Shown here one piece after another: positions 19,104-27,905 of a stretch of 64,000 nt of DNA. The notes under the pieces were generated by a model, which was given only the letters and a program-made list of their open reading frames with translations, did not search any database and had not been told where the DNA came from. The DNA is from Lentibacillus lipolyticus (lineage in GTDB: Bacteria; Bacillota; Bacilli; Bacillales; Amphibacillaceae). Position 1 is the stretch's first letter, and the number at the start of each line of letters is the position of its first letter. The position numbers were made by a program, and so were the translations under genes. Where the stretch lies: positions 186,001 through 250,000 of the forward strand of contig SEIO01000001.1 in NCBI GenBank assembly GCA_004145795.1, in the 5' to 3' direction.

Positions 19104-19850
19104 TCAGCGCGGACGATGAAACTGCTTTGCTAAATTCCGTTTGTGCGCTGTCCGACTATGCAGTTGCTGAATGATTTCCTTATCCTTCTCGGGAATGTCT
19201 TCCCCTTTCAAATACGCGTCAATTTTGGCATAGGTTGTTCCTAGTTCTGCTTCGTCTGTCTGTCCCTCCCACAGATCGGCACTTGGCTGTTTATCAAGGA
19301 TTTCCTGGGGTACCCCTAGATACTCGCCCATTTCTTTCACTTCATGCTTTAAAAAATCAACAAGTGGCAATATATCCACCCCGCCATCTCCGTGTTTGGT
19401 GAAGTATCCTGTATACCATTCAGCAGCGTTGTCTGTCCCTGTCACCAGATAACCATAATGAGCAGCAACGGTATACAGTGTACTCATCCTAAGCCGTGCA
19501 CGAAGGTTGGCATCAGCCATTTGATCACGCTGTGGCTGGTATGTGTTATTTTCTTGCAGTTTTTCCTTAATTTGCCCATACATTGTCTGGTGGGTTGCGG
19601 TCAAATCAACAGAAACACGGCTGATTCCACTCGTTTTAATAACTTTCTCCGCATGTTCCATATCTTCTGGATTGCTGTTCAAAGGCATGATGACAGCTAA
19701 TGAATTACCGGGAAATGCCCGTTGAATAAGGTGCGCGACAACAGCGGAATCCAATCCGCCGCTGACACCCGTCACAAGCCCATGAACACCCGCTTCCCGA
19801 ACCGTATTCCGCAGCCATTGCACAATTTCGTTTGTTACTTTCTCCACCAT
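19104..19850 (-). CDS. nadE: NH3-dependent NAD+ synthetase
   Basis: NadE adenylates nicotinate adenine dinucleotide with ATP and amidates it with ammonia, the last step to NAD+. The 248-residue protein has the PP-loop GVSGGLDSAVVAHL, ARLRMSTLYTVA and VTGTDNAAEWYTGYFTKHGDGG, all typical. There is no glutaminase domain, so ammonia must come from elsewhere. A GTG two codons upstream is possible; the ATG at 19850 follows AGGACAGGG. In B. subtilis the nadABC genes, not nadE, lie next to safA, so this placement is a lineage variant with the same pathway theme. Confidence 0.94.
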   Translation of the reverse strand: MVEKVTNEIVQWLRNTVREAGVHGLVTGVSGGLDSAVVAHLIQRAFPGNSLAVIMPLNSNPEDMEHAEKVIKTSGISRVSVDLTATHQTMYGQIKEKLQENNTYQPQRDQMADANLRARLRMSTLYTVAAHYGYLVTGTDNAAEWYTGYFTKHGDGGVDILPLVDFLKHEVKEMGEYLGVPQEILDKQPSADLWEGQTDEAELGTTYAKIDAYLKGEDIPEKDKEIIQQLHSRTAHKRNLAKQFHRPR

Positions 19851-19878
19851 TATCACCCTGTCCTGTTTATTAATCCTC

Positions 19879-20814
19879 TTATAATCGTATCATTCTTTGA
19901 GCATTTTTTAAAAAGGTTTGTCGTTTTTCCCACTCTTTATCCATCGTTGCTAAAAAGTCTGGGATTGTCTTTCTGCTTCTGCCAGATAAGTAATGCAACC
20001 ATTCCCGCATAGCATCACTTGGGACGGAAATGGCGCACAGCCACGGTTTAACATGTTCCTCCTTAACCATATTAAAGGAAATCAGTCTGGATAGATTCCA
20101 CTCCAGATACGGAAGAAAGCGCTGTCCAAGCTGAATATAATCATACAAATGTGGTGCACAGGCCAGCAAATCAAAATCAATCATGTACGTTCTGTCTGAG
20201 TGCTGGATGAAATTATGGGAAGCAACATCGCCATGAACCCATTGCCCACTTTGCTTCGCTGTCCAATGAAGGTGCCTCCACACAGAAAAGAGGGAAAGCT
20301 GGTGCAAATTATTTGTGGCTGTTTGCATCATTGTTTTGAACAAAGCACCATATCCATATTTTGTAAACAAAGATTCTGTTTGCTCAAATTTTTGCAGCCT
20401 TCTGTGCCACCGGGAAAAAAGTGTTTCCGCAACGATTCCCTGATGAATCTGAATGCCTTTTGTTTCGTTGTGAAATAACTGCAGCGTATTTAAAGCCACT
20501 TTTCGATCTATGTGGTATTTATAATTTAACTTTCTGCCAGTGATATACGGAGAAAGGGTCCAATAATGACCATCAGCGTACAAATACAACTTTTGATTAG
20601 GAAATCGTTCGAACGGGACAGCAACGGTTGACGAACTCTTCTCTAAAAAGTTCCATTGCTGCAGAACGCGCTTCTCGCTTGTGTGTCTCTTCAAGGCAAA
20701 TTCTTTTCTGTCGGCCGTTCGTACATAAAAAACATGATTCTGCATCCGTTCCAAGTGATGGAGCTTAATCATACCTTCTTCGGACAAAAAAGAAGCGAGA
20801 CGATTGGTCATCAT
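19879..20814 (-). CDS. APH-fold (CotS/YutH-like) protein next to safA
   Basis: A soluble protein of about 311 residues of the aminoglycoside-phosphotransferase/choline-kinase fold, as found in the Bacillus coat-associated CotS, YutH and YsxE proteins. The N-lobe has FALKRHTSEKRV with the ATP lysine; the C-lobe has HGDVASHN near residue 194 (catalytic Asp and Asn) and YMIDFDLL near residue 211 (metal Asp), so the kinase residues look intact. The start is unsure: ATG 20814 is used, but GTG 20841, overlapping the end of safA and with GAGG eleven bases upstream, is plausible. It directly follows safA, suggesting coexpression in the mother cell. The substrate is unknown. Confidence 0.75.
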   Translation of the reverse strand: MMTNRLASFLSEEGMIKLHHLERMQNHVFYVRTADRKEFALKRHTSEKRVLQQWNFLEKSSSTVAVPFERFPNQKLYLYADGHYWTLSPYITGRKLNYKYHIDRKVALNTLQLFHNETKGIQIHQGIVAETLFSRWHRRLQKFEQTESLFTKYGYGALFKTMMQTATNNLHQLSLFSVWRHLHWTAKQSGQWVHGDVASHNFIQHSDRTYMIDFDLLACAPHLYDYIQLGQRFLPYLEWNLSRLISFNMVKEEHVKPWLCAISVPSDAMREWLHYLSGRSRKTIPDFLATMDKEWEKRQTFLKNAQRMIRL

Positions 20815-20833
20815 CTCGTCTTCTTTATTTACC

Positions 20834-21826
20834 CTATTCACTTGTATTTTCATCCTCATGCGTATCATCTTGGTTTTCTCTATAGCCTGGTGGCATTGGA
20901 TACGGGAAATTGTCCTGTGGGTATGAACATGAACATGTCAACTGCGGTTTTGGTTTGTAAAGACTATCTTTTAACATTCCCGGCGGACAGTTTTGCTGAT
21001 GTGACCCATAAGCAATGCCATAAGGTTTGGCTGGCTTTGCCGGCATTTCCATATTTGATGATGACGCCATCATGGAATGATATGGCTGAGGCTGTTGCAT
21101 GTAGTGATTGTACATCGGTTGAGGGTGCATTGGCTTTTGATAACCCCCGCCACATCCACAATCTTGTTTACTGCCGTAGTATGATTCTGCTTTGTCTGCA
21201 GGAGGATGCGGCATTTGCTGATAATGGTGTGGTTGCGGCGGCATTTGTGGCATTTGCTGACAATGGTGTGGTTGTGGCGGCATTTGCGGTATTTGCTGAT
21301 AATGGTGTGGTTGTGGCGGCATTTGCGGCATTTGCTGATAATGATGTGATTGCGGCGGCATTTGCGGCATGGACTTGGAAGGATAATGCATGTGTTTGTC
21401 TTTTTCCGATTCTTTTTCCGGTTCTTTTTCCGGTGCCGAGTAAGTCGGTACCTGTGGAAGATTGATAGTTGTGTAGTGATTCATTTCCTGTTCCATGACA
21501 GGCATTTGCATGTTCGGCTGCATTGGCATTTTTGGCTGTACAGGTTTTGGCTGTTTTACATCGTCTTCCTCTACTGCTGGCATGGGTTTAGGTGAGGTAT
21601 CTTTGTATGGTTTCTCAGCAGGCTGTTTATGCATTTGCTTTTTATCGGTTATATCCTGTGTTTTGACCGGCTTAGTGGAGCTTGGTATTTTAATTTTCAT
21701 GCCTGGCATAATCATATCAGGACTAGACAGCTGCGGATTCATTTTTTTCACCTGTTCAAAATCTGCATCATACTGTTTAGCTATCTCCCACAACGTGTCT
21801 CCTTTTTGGACAATGTGAATTTTCAA
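20834..21826 (-). CDS. safA: LysM spore coat morphogenetic protein SafA
   Basis: SafA organises the inner coat and is recruited to the forespore by SpoVID. The 330-residue protein opens with one LysM domain (HIVQKGDTLWEIAKQYDADF ... GMKIKIPS, residues 3-50), followed by a Lys/Pro-rich segment. The middle is made of about four 13-residue repeats of the type PQMPPQPHHYQQM. The C-terminal third has a Cys/Gly cluster (KQDCGCGGGYQ) and many Tyr, Pro and Met residues. B. subtilis SafA (387) has the same plan of N-terminal LysM and low-complexity C-terminus, and the same neighbours (coxA side). Coat-type composition suits cross-linking by transglutaminase or tyrosine oxidation, which is inference. 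Confidence 0.9.
   Translation of the reverse strand: MKIHIVQKGDTLWEIAKQYDADFEQVKKMNPQLSSPDMIMPGMKIKIPSSTKPVKTQDITDKKQMHKQPAEKPYKDTSPKPMPAVEEDDVKQPKPVQPKMPMQPNMQMPVMEQEMNHYTTINLPQVPTYSAPEKEPEKESEKDKHMHYPSKSMPQMPPQSHHYQQMPQMPPQPHHYQQIPQMPPQPHHCQQMPQMPPQPHHYQQMPHPPADKAESYYGSKQDCGCGGGYQKPMHPQPMYNHYMQQPQPYHSMMASSSNMEMPAKPAKPYGIAYGSHQQNCPPGMLKDSLYKPKPQLTCSCSYPQDNFPYPMPPGYRENQDDTHEDENTSE
21212..21367 (-). repeat. Four 39-bp tandem repeats inside safA
   Basis: Four head-to-tail units of 39 bases with few mismatches encode PQMPPQxHHxQQx-type units. The period keeps the reading frame, so unit gain or loss would change SafA length without frameshift. Confidence 0.85.
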
Positions 21827-21960
21827 ATCGATTCATACCCCTTTCATTGCAGTTTCTTCTGGGCTAATTACTCTTTACCAGCATATGCAGCAAAACTGTA
21901 AAAGTTGAACCTGTTACAGGCAAAAATGTAAAAGACTGAAACAAAAGTATGGAAGCAACG

Positions 21961-22012
21961 AAAAATCCGAACTATGACCAACATTTTTTCTGTTGATATA
22001 GTTCGGATTTTT
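21961..22012. terminator. Terminator after pheA
   Basis: A perfect 15-bp stem AAAAATCCGAACTAT / ATAGTTCGGATTTTT with a 22-base loop lies 78 bases past the pheA stop; T-runs are short on both strands. The remaining 130 bases up to safA should contain its promoter. Confidence 0.7.
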
Positions 22013-22089
22013 GTTTTTATAACTATTTCCATAACGCTTAGTGTTTTCCGTGTTAATGAATTTGTTTTGTCCCAGCCTCTTACAACTTT

Positions 22090-22941
22090 TTATATATCCA
22101 TTTGATATACAGGGTATGTACCGAGGATGGTTACGTTACATCCGAGTGCCTCCAGCTCTGCTATAACCCCTGGAAACAACACATCATCATATGGTTCATT
22201 CACGTCGACAATGAAAAAGTAATTTCCGAGACCTGTTTTCATTGGACGAGATTCAATTTTGGAAAGGTTCATTTTCCGCCAGGCAAAAGCGGCCAAAACC
22301 TGGTACAGTGCCCCCGCATAGTCGCTTGGCAACGTAATCAACAGGCTTGTCTTCTCTGTTTCCACTTCATGTTTTATATGAACCTGTTCTTTATCATTAG
22401 CAAGCACTGCAAATCTGGTATGGTTATTCGGATAATCATGAATATTTTCGTGATGGATCGTAAGTCCGTATTCACTGGCAGCAAGTTTATTTCCAATGGC
22501 GGCAATATCTCCTCCACTGGCACTGACGATCTCTGCAGCTTTGCCGGTCGACGATGTGAAATGCAAATTAGCATTAGGCATTGCTGTATGCAAAAATTGG
22601 TGACACTGTGCTATGGCGTGACTGTGTGAATAGACATCACTAACCGATGACAGATCACCGGAAAAATCAGGTGCAACGAGCAGGTGTTGCTGAATTGGTA
22701 CAACAATCTCTGCTGCAATTGGCAACCGAACTTGATGAACCAAATAATCAACAGTTAATTGCACTGTCCCTTCGATTGCATTCTCAAGCGGGACTACGCC
22801 AATGTCCATTTGCTGGTCGCTGACAGCATCAATACACTCCGGAATCGTACTGAAACTTTGTTTATTTTCCCCGTTAAAAGCCGTATCGACCGCCAGTTTT
22901 GTAAATGTACCGCGCGGTCCCAAGTAACCTATTTTCACCAT
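22090..22941 (-). CDS. pheA: Prephenate dehydratase
   Basis: PheA decarboxylates and dehydrates prephenate to phenylpyruvate in phenylalanine synthesis. The 283-residue protein has GYLGPRGTFTKLA at the start, VVPLENAIEGTV, the catalytic NNHTRFAVL, and a C-terminal ACT regulatory domain with LSKIESRPMKTGLGNYFF, the phenylalanine-binding ESRP motif. It is the monofunctional Firmicute type. In B. subtilis pheB, an ACT-domain gene, separates pheA from obg; here pheA follows obgE after 33 bases and pheB is absent. Confidence 0.96.
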   Translation of the reverse strand: MVKIGYLGPRGTFTKLAVDTAFNGENKQSFSTIPECIDAVSDQQMDIGVVPLENAIEGTVQLTVDYLVHQVRLPIAAEIVVPIQQHLLVAPDFSGDLSSVSDVYSHSHAIAQCHQFLHTAMPNANLHFTSSTGKAAEIVSASGGDIAAIGNKLAASEYGLTIHHENIHDYPNNHTRFAVLANDKEQVHIKHEVETEKTSLLITLPSDYAGALYQVLAAFAWRKMNLSKIESRPMKTGLGNYFFIVDVNEPYDDVLFPGVIAELEALGCNVTILGTYPVYQMDI

Positions 22942-22974
22942 GTGGTATTCCCCCTTTGCACCTATTTCTTTAGA

Positions 22975-24258
22975 TTAATCCATAAATTCAAACTCGGTGT
23001 TCAGCAGGCGTATGGTATCTCCATCTTTTGCACCACGTTCCCGCAATGCTTGATCGACTCCCATATTTCGCATCTGCCGAGCAAAACGCTGCACCGCCTC
23101 ATCTTTCGTGAAATCCGTCATTTTAAATAACTTCTCGATTCGTGGCCCCGACAACACAAAAGTGCCATCCGAATCTCGCGTAATCGTAAACGGCGCTTCT
23201 TCTTTCTGATGACGGTATACAACTTGTTCAGCTGTTTCCTCCTCTGGTTCGTCAACAGGTTCAGGAGTCTGTTCAAGTGTATCCGCAATGGCATATAACA
23301 TTTCCCGCAGCCCTTCTTTTGTCAAGGAAGAGATAGGGTATACGGAATAGTTACTATCCACTTTTGCTTTGAACTGCTGAAGGTTCTCCTCCGCACCAGG
23401 CATGTCAATCTTATTGGCAGCAATGATTTGTGGCCGCTCCATCAATTTGGGATCATATTCTTCCAGTTCCTGATTGATTTTCATCAAGTCTTCGTAAGGG
23501 TCGCGTCCTTCTGTGCCGGCAATATCAATCACATGCAAAATAACTCTTGTCCGCTCAATATGGCGCAAAAATTGATGGCCCAATCCGACACCCTCATGCG
23601 CTCCTTCAATCAGGCCTGGCAAATCCGCAATAACAAAACTGCGCTGGTCTTCCGTATCAACGACACCTAGATTAGGTGCCAATGTAGTAAAATGATAATC
23701 AGCAATTTTCGGCTTAGCTGCGCTAATAACGGACAGCAGCGTCGACTTGCCAACACTTGGAAAGCCAACCAGACCGACATCCGCAATCACTTTCAATTCT
23801 ATTGTAATTTGTCGTTCCTGACCGGGTTCACCGTTTTCGGACATTTCAGGAGCGGGGTTTCTCGGTGTTGCAAAGCGAGTATTTCCTCGACCGCCCCTAC
23901 CCCCTTTAGCGATAACCGCTTCTTGCTGGTGCTGTGTCAGGTCGGCAATTACCTCGCCTGTTTCCTTATCTTTTACCGTCGTACCAGGTGGGACTTCAAT
24001 AACAAGTGGGTCAGCATTTTTTCCGTGCTTGTTTTTACTCATGCCATTTTCCCCGCGCTTTGCTTTAAAATGACGATTGTAACGAAAATCCATCAATGTG
24101 TTCAGACCTTCATCAACTTTAAAAATGACGTTACCGCCATTACCGCCATCACCACCGGCGGGACCACCTTTGGGCACATATATTTCTCGTCTATATGCAG
24201 CGAGTCCATTACCTCCGTCACCCGCTTTCACATAGACACTAACCTGATCTACAAACAT
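22975..24258 (-). CDS. obgE: GTPase ObgE/CgtA
   Basis: Obg is an essential GTPase acting in 50S ribosome maturation, the stress response and entry into sporulation. The 427-residue protein has the glycine-rich Obg fold ([19 protein letters not shown], residues about 1-158) and then the G domain: [12 protein letters not shown] (G1), [16 protein letters not shown] (G3), ANKIDM (G4). The OCT domain at the C-terminus ([17 protein letters not shown] ... [14 protein letters not shown]) is typical of Bacilli. It lies ten bases after spo0B, the conserved spo0B-obg pair. Confidence 0.98.
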   Translation of the reverse strand: MFVDQVSVYVKAGDGGNGLAAYRREIYVPKGGPAGGDGGNGGNVIFKVDEGLNTLMDFRYNRHFKAKRGENGMSKNKHGKNADPLVIEVPPGTTVKDKETGEVIADLTQHQQEAVIAKGGRGGRGNTRFATPRNPAPEMSENGEPGQERQITIELKVIADVGLVGFPSVGKSTLLSVISAAKPKIADYHFTTLAPNLGVVDTEDQRSFVIADLPGLIEGAHEGVGLGHQFLRHIERTRVILHVIDIAGTEGRDPYEDLMKINQELEEYDPKLMERPQIIAANKIDMPGAEENLQQFKAKVDSNYSVYPISSLTKEGLREMLYAIADTLEQTPEPVDEPEEETAEQVVYRHQKEEAPFTITRDSDGTFVLSGPRIEKLFKMTDFTKDEAVQRFARQMRNMGVDQALRERGAKDGDTIRLLNTEFEFMD

Positions 24259-24267
24259 TATTTCACC

Positions 24268-24795
24268 TCATTTGCACGGAATATCAATCGTGCATACTAT
24301 ATCATTTCTGCATTCGAATGCCATTACCATTTCTCCGGCATGATTGATTCTGTCCAACAATGCCTGGGAATCCGGGAATGTTCCGTTTATGCGCAGTTCC
24401 AATTGTAGCATGTCTTCATCTTTATCTTGTATATACACCGTTATATGATACAGTTTTACCGGATCAGCGATATCCCCTGTTATGTGCATTATCTTCTGAC
24501 AATATTCCACAAGCAGCTGGTCTAAATGCTGTAAATCTCTGACTTTCGTATGTATGGAATAGGCTGAACGAAAATTTGGATATAATGTATTTAATTGCAG
24601 TATATACAATGTAAATGATGGAGCATTTAAGTTTATCAGTTTGCCTTCTTCCTGTAAATGCTGCATATAATCTGCCAATTTTGTCCGTGCTTTTTCCTTT
24701 TTTTCCATGCTTAAATAGCCATCTACAATCTGCAGCTGATTCAATAAATCGTGCCGGTAATGACGGAGCAGCTGTATAACATCTGTTTCCTTCAT
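24268..24795 (-). CDS. spo0B: Sporulation phosphotransferase Spo0B
   Basis: Spo0B passes phosphate from Spo0F to Spo0A in the sporulation phosphorelay. The 175-residue protein has a histidine-kinase-like dimerisation hairpin with LLRHYRHDLLNQLQIVDGYL, where the His before DLLNQLQ is the phosphorylated residue, and a degenerate C-terminal domain with no ATP-binding motifs. It is slightly shorter than the B. subtilis protein (192). Its place between rpmA and obgE is conserved. Confidence 0.92.
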   Translation of the reverse strand: MKETDVIQLLRHYRHDLLNQLQIVDGYLSMEKKEKARTKLADYMQHLQEEGKLINLNAPSFTLYILQLNTLYPNFRSAYSIHTKVRDLQHLDQLLVEYCQKIMHITGDIADPVKLYHITVYIQDKDEDMLQLELRINGTFPDSQALLDRINHAGEMVMAFECRNDIVCTIDIPCK

Positions 24796-24875
24796 GTTTT
24801 CCCCCCTTCATTGCAACTGTGGAATCACAAATAATAATATGAAAATTATAGCAAACAAACGTAAAAATATCATAC

Positions 24876-24903
24876 AAAAACCCCAGCCAACATTGACTGG
24901 AGT
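24876..24903 (-). terminator. Terminator after rpmA
   Basis: ACTCCAG ... CTGGGGT (one G-U pair) followed by TTTTTGT on the minus strand separates the ribosomal operon from spo0B-obgE-pheA. Confidence 0.65.
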
Positions 24904-24927
24904 TCTGTTCGTACTGTTTATTAGTCT

Positions 24928-25218
24928 TTATGCTTCTTTAGCAACTGGGTAAACACTTACTTTTTTACGGTCACGGCCAATACGTTCATATTTTACAACA
25001 CCGTCGATTTTAGCAAACAATGTATCGTCGCCGCCGCGGCCTACGTTCATGCCCGGATAAATCTTTGTACCGCGCTGACGGAAGATGATGGCTCCGCCAG
25101 TTGCAAATTGCCCATCAGCAAGTTTGGCACCAAGCCGTTTTGACTCTGAGTCACGACCGTTTTTTGTACTTCCGGCACCTTTCTTCTGGGCGAAAAATTG
25201 TAGATCCAGACGTAGCAT
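24928..25218 (-). CDS. rpmA: 50S ribosomal protein L27 (with cleaved N-terminal extension)
   Basis: L27 reaches into the peptidyl-transferase centre of the large subunit. The 96-residue protein begins [21 protein letters not shown]: the first nine residues ending QFF form the Firmicute-type extension removed by the cysteine protease Prp, exposing A-x-KKG. The L27 core [22 protein letters not shown] and [10 protein letters not shown] follow. Prp is encoded directly upstream. Confidence 0.98.
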   Translation of the reverse strand: MLRLDLQFFAQKKGAGSTKNGRDSESKRLGAKLADGQFATGGAIIFRQRGTKIYPGMNVGRGGDDTLFAKIDGVVKYERIGRDRKKVSVYPVAKEA

Positions 25219-25235
25219 AATGCTGCACCTCCCTC

Positions 25236-25562
25236 TTAATTCCGTATCGTAATATAGTCACCATATTCCTTTTCGATGGTTTTCAGTGAAACGAGCATTC
25301 CTTCGAACAGGGTTTGGATTTTCTGCATTGCTTCCCCGTCAATTCTTTCCGGGACAGTAACTCGAAGAAAACCGCCTTCAGCGCCTTGCTCAATTTGCAG
25401 GTCCGCCCCACTCATTTCCAGAACCGCATTCACGGAACCAAATGTGACCGCCGAAACACCCGCACAAACCAAATCATAGCCATGTGGGCCGCTTTCGGCG
25501 TGACCAGTTACGACAAATTGTTTGATTTGGCTGTGCTGGCGGGTTACATTCACTTCAATCAT
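25236..25562 (-). CDS. prp: Ribosomal-processing cysteine protease Prp
   Basis: Prp (YsxB) removes the N-terminal extension of L27. The 108-residue protein has the catalytic dyad signature [19 protein letters not shown]: His in GHA and Cys in VCAG, twelve residues apart as in the family. The gene always lies between rplU and rpmA in Firmicutes, as here. Confidence 0.95.
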   Translation of the reverse strand: MIEVNVTRQHSQIKQFVVTGHAESGPHGYDLVCAGVSAVTFGSVNAVLEMSGADLQIEQGAEGGFLRVTVPERIDGEAMQKIQTLFEGMLVSLKTIEKEYGDYITIRN

Positions 25563-25573
25563 ATAAATACCTT

Positions 25574-25882
25574 CTATGCATTGATTTTATCAATAACAAC
25601 TTTGGTATATGGCTGACGATGTCCTTGTTTACGGTGATAGTTTTTCTTCGGCTTATACTTGAACACATCAATTTTCTTTTGACGTCCATGCTTTTCGACT
25701 TTCGCTGTAACCGAAGCACCATCAACGTATGGAGCACCGACTTTCACATCATCTCCGCCGATGAAAAGGACTTTATCAAACGTAACAGATTCCGAAACGT
25801 CTGCTGCCATTTTTTCAACGTAGACTTCTTGTCCTTCTGTCACTTTCACTTGCTTTCCGCCTGTTTCAATGATTGCGTACAT
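25574..25882 (-). CDS. rplU: 50S ribosomal protein L21
   Basis: L21 binds 23S rRNA early in assembly. The 102-residue protein shows [35 protein letters not shown] and the basic end [27 protein letters not shown]. It is the first gene of rplU-prp-rpmA and is preceded by a structured leader. The ribosome site GGGAGG lies seven bases before the ATG. Confidence 0.98.
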   Translation of the reverse strand: MYAIIETGGKQVKVTEGQEVYVEKMAADVSESVTFDKVLFIGGDDVKVGAPYVDGASVTAKVEKHGRQKKIDVFKYKPKKNYHRKQGHRQPYTKVVIDKINA

Positions 25883-25985
25883 ACTTGCACCTCCCTAATG
25901 ACCAAGACTCGCCAGCACAGGCACCTTTTTATAAAAAGAATTTAACAGCCTGTGTTGAGCGGTTGTAGCATTGGTGCTACGATGA
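25883..25985 (-). ncRNA. L21-type ribosomal protein leader (candidate)
   Basis: The 5' region of rplU holds two structured elements on the minus strand: an upstream hairpin GTAGCACCAATGCTAC and a GCCTGTGCTGGCGAGTC stretch just before the ribosome site, able to pair with the upstream CAACACAGGC. Position and the CTGTGCTGGCGAG block fit the L21 leader of Bacillales, which is thought to let L21 repress its own operon. The assignment is from memory, without a covariance search. Confidence 0.6.
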
Positions 25986-26042
25986 ATAACGTATTGATAA
26001 TATCACGATTTTTATTAATATGTCAATACTACCCGAAAAATA

Positions 26043-26906
26043 TCATGATACATGATGGACAATCTCCCCGATTGGAGTGTGATGATGCCGTTCATGAAAG
26101 TAACTGTGTAAACAATCCATTTCATCAATTGACTGACGATTATTCCCTGGAAAGGTAACATAAATCGTATGCTTCTTGTCTCGCCGAAAGTGATTAAACA
26201 CATCTAACAAAAGACTATAACAGGAAACTTCAATTGGTCGGATACGTTTGAAATTTGCATCGCCCTGATATCTCCGCAATAGAAAGCGCATAAACACATA
26301 ATATCGATATTTCCAATTTTTTCTGTTTTCCATAGCCAAAAATGAAAACAATAGAAAGGCGCTTAGTGTAAATGGGACAGCAAACAACAGTACAATCATA
26401 AGTATGCCATTCAAGCACAATGAGCACAGGAGAATCGAGTGATATGCCTTCCGATAAGGGAAAAACTCCGAAAATAGAAGAAAGAGTAACTTCCCGCCAT
26501 CCAATGGCCAGATTGGTAATAAATTAAACAGCAGAATTGCTGTATTATAAAATAAAGCCATCTCCACTATCGAGGATGGGACAATGGATGTTCCGGACAA
26601 AAAGAATAGCAGCATGTAGATAAATAAATGCTGCATCGGTCCAGCAACGGTGACAAGCACTTCCTCATGAAGAGGTCTTGTCCCATGCTCATCCGTATCC
26701 ATCACTCCGCCAAAAACCCAAAGTACGATTCCACGAATGCGCCACTTGAAAACACTGGCCATCATAAAATGACCAAGTTCATGAATGAAGACAATTCCCA
26801 GTATAACCATCAGTTCAATAAATGTACCGGTTAGGAAAGAAATGATGACGAACACCAGCAGTACAGGGTGTATATGAATTGGCGGCAGAAATCTATGGAG
26901 TGTCAT
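26043..26906 (-). CDS. spoIVFB: Intramembrane metalloprotease SpoIVFB
   Basis: SpoIVFB cuts pro-sigma-K in the outer forespore membrane, turning on late mother-cell genes. The 287-residue protein has several membrane helices, the zinc motif FIHELGHFMMA (HExxH) near residue 44, and the second metal motif NLLPIWPLDGGK, with Asp as ligand. A C-terminal soluble domain, CBS-like in B. subtilis, follows. The ATG at 26906 was preferred to the TTG one codon earlier. It overlaps spoIVFA by 14 bases, so the protease and its inhibitor are made together. Confidence 0.95.
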   Translation of the reverse strand: MTLHRFLPPIHIHPVLLVFVIISFLTGTFIELMVILGIVFIHELGHFMMASVFKWRIRGIVLWVFGGVMDTDEHGTRPLHEEVLVTVAGPMQHLFIYMLLFFLSGTSIVPSSIVEMALFYNTAILLFNLLPIWPLDGGKLLFLLFSEFFPYRKAYHSILLCSLCLNGILMIVLLFAVPFTLSAFLLFSFLAMENRKNWKYRYYVFMRFLLRRYQGDANFKRIRPIEVSCYSLLLDVFNHFRRDKKHTIYVTFPGNNRQSIDEMDCLHSYFHERHHHTPIGEIVHHVS

Positions 26907-27666
26907 CAACTTTAATCACCTGTACAGGGTCAATATATGCATTATTTTTTTCAATGGCAAAGTAGACATTTTTGCTGTCGCTACCCGGTTTGAATGTTCC
27001 TAATGTCTGTCCATCATCAATAAACTGATACAGGTGTACATCAATCGAACTGAGTTTCCCGTAAATGGTTTTACTGTTATCTGCATGCTGCACAATAACT
27101 TTCTTCCCCATTTCTCTGTCATTTCCGGCAAATACAACAACGCCCCCCTGCAAAGCAGATACATTCGTTTCCTCATCCGGTGACAGCATAATCCCTGTAC
27201 CATTCACCTGGAACGTTTCCGAGACACTTCCATTAACCGGAAGCGCAAGTGCATTTTCTCCACCGGTTTCATCGCTGGATGACGACAATGCCATCGGTGC
27301 ACCAAACGTTTCCTGGTACCATTGGTTAACGCGGGCGAACGGAAATTCTTCCGTAAGTGCATTTTCTGTCCATCGTTTCGTTTTAGTCAATGCCGGGGCA
27401 TCTGTCTCGTATAATAAAGCTGCAGCAAAGAAAAGGGCTGCTGATAACATGCCTTTTAATACGAATCCAGAAACATGCCGCCCCTTCCCCTTGGGCGGTG
27501 ACGGTGAACTATCCGTAAATACAGGAAAATAACCGTGCTTTTCCTCCTCCTGTGGGAGATAAGAAGACAACATTTGGCTGGATGCTCGGTCATTGGGCTC
27601 CAGTCCCCGGAGTTTCTTACGGCGATTAATAGACTTTCTTACTTTTTTTACCCCTTTACTCATTCT
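26893..27666 (-). CDS. spoIVFA: SpoIVFB regulator SpoIVFA
   Basis: SpoIVFA holds SpoIVFB with BofA in an inactive complex until SpoIVB cleaves it. The product has a basic cytoplasmic N-terminus (KVRKSINRRKKLRGLEPND), one membrane helix (GMLSAALFFAAALLY near residue 85) and a C-terminal LytM/M23-like domain (ALQGGVVVFAGND, VIVQHADNSKTIYGKL) lacking obvious catalytic zinc ligands. The frame opens upstream, but MSKG at 27663, just after GAGAAG, gives a family-like start; the true CDS therefore ends at about 27663. B. subtilis SpoIVFA has 264 residues, close to this one. Confidence 0.9.
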   Translation of the reverse strand, partial: RMSKGVKKVRKSINRRKKLRGLEPNDRASSQMLSSYLPQEEEKHGYFPVFTDSSPSPPKGKGRHVSGFVLKGMLSAALFFAAALLYETDAPALTKTKRWTENALTEEFPFARVNQWYQETFGAPMALSSSSDETGGENALALPVNGSVSETFQVNGTGIMLSPDEETNVSALQGGVVVFAGNDREMGKKVIVQHADNSKTIYGKLSSIDVHLYQFIDDGQTLGTFKPGSDSKNVYFAIEKNNAYIDPVQVIKVDDTP

Positions 27667-27851
27667 TCTCACAACCCTTGTCTCACGTTTGTACAAGTAT
27701 ATGAGACAGATGAAATCGTTATGATAGTAAAAAGGAGAATATAGGAACACCGGTTAGACTTAGGGAATATTACCATTAAGTGCTTAGAGACGCTCCGGCA
27801 ATCTACTTCGCTACTTCGCTTCAACAGTAATGTATACGAAAAAGGGCCAAT

Positions 27852-27894
27852 AAAAAACCGGCCTCTGCTGTACCATTATACAGAAAAAGCCGGT
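27852..27894 (-). terminator. Terminator of mreBCD-minCD
   Basis: ACCGGC ... GCCGGT with an internal CTGTA/TACAG pair is followed by TTTTTTATT on the minus strand, just after minD. The 190 bases from here to spoIVFA hold no gene. Confidence 0.85.
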
Positions 27895-27905
27895 ATACTA
27901 TCTAA

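Noticed and set aside
21212-21367. Tandem repeats that could suggest a CRISPR array
   Set aside because: Units are head to tail with no spacers, keep the reading frame of safA and are not palindromic.
20656-21465. 269-codon frame antisense to safA with Ala/Phe-rich repeats
   Set aside because: The repeats are the complement of the safA minisatellite; SafA on the other strand has LysM, synteny and a proper start.
24464-24877. 137-codon frame overlapping spo0B in another frame
   Set aside because: Spo0B in the main frame has the phosphohistidine motif and conserved place; the other frame is a shadow.
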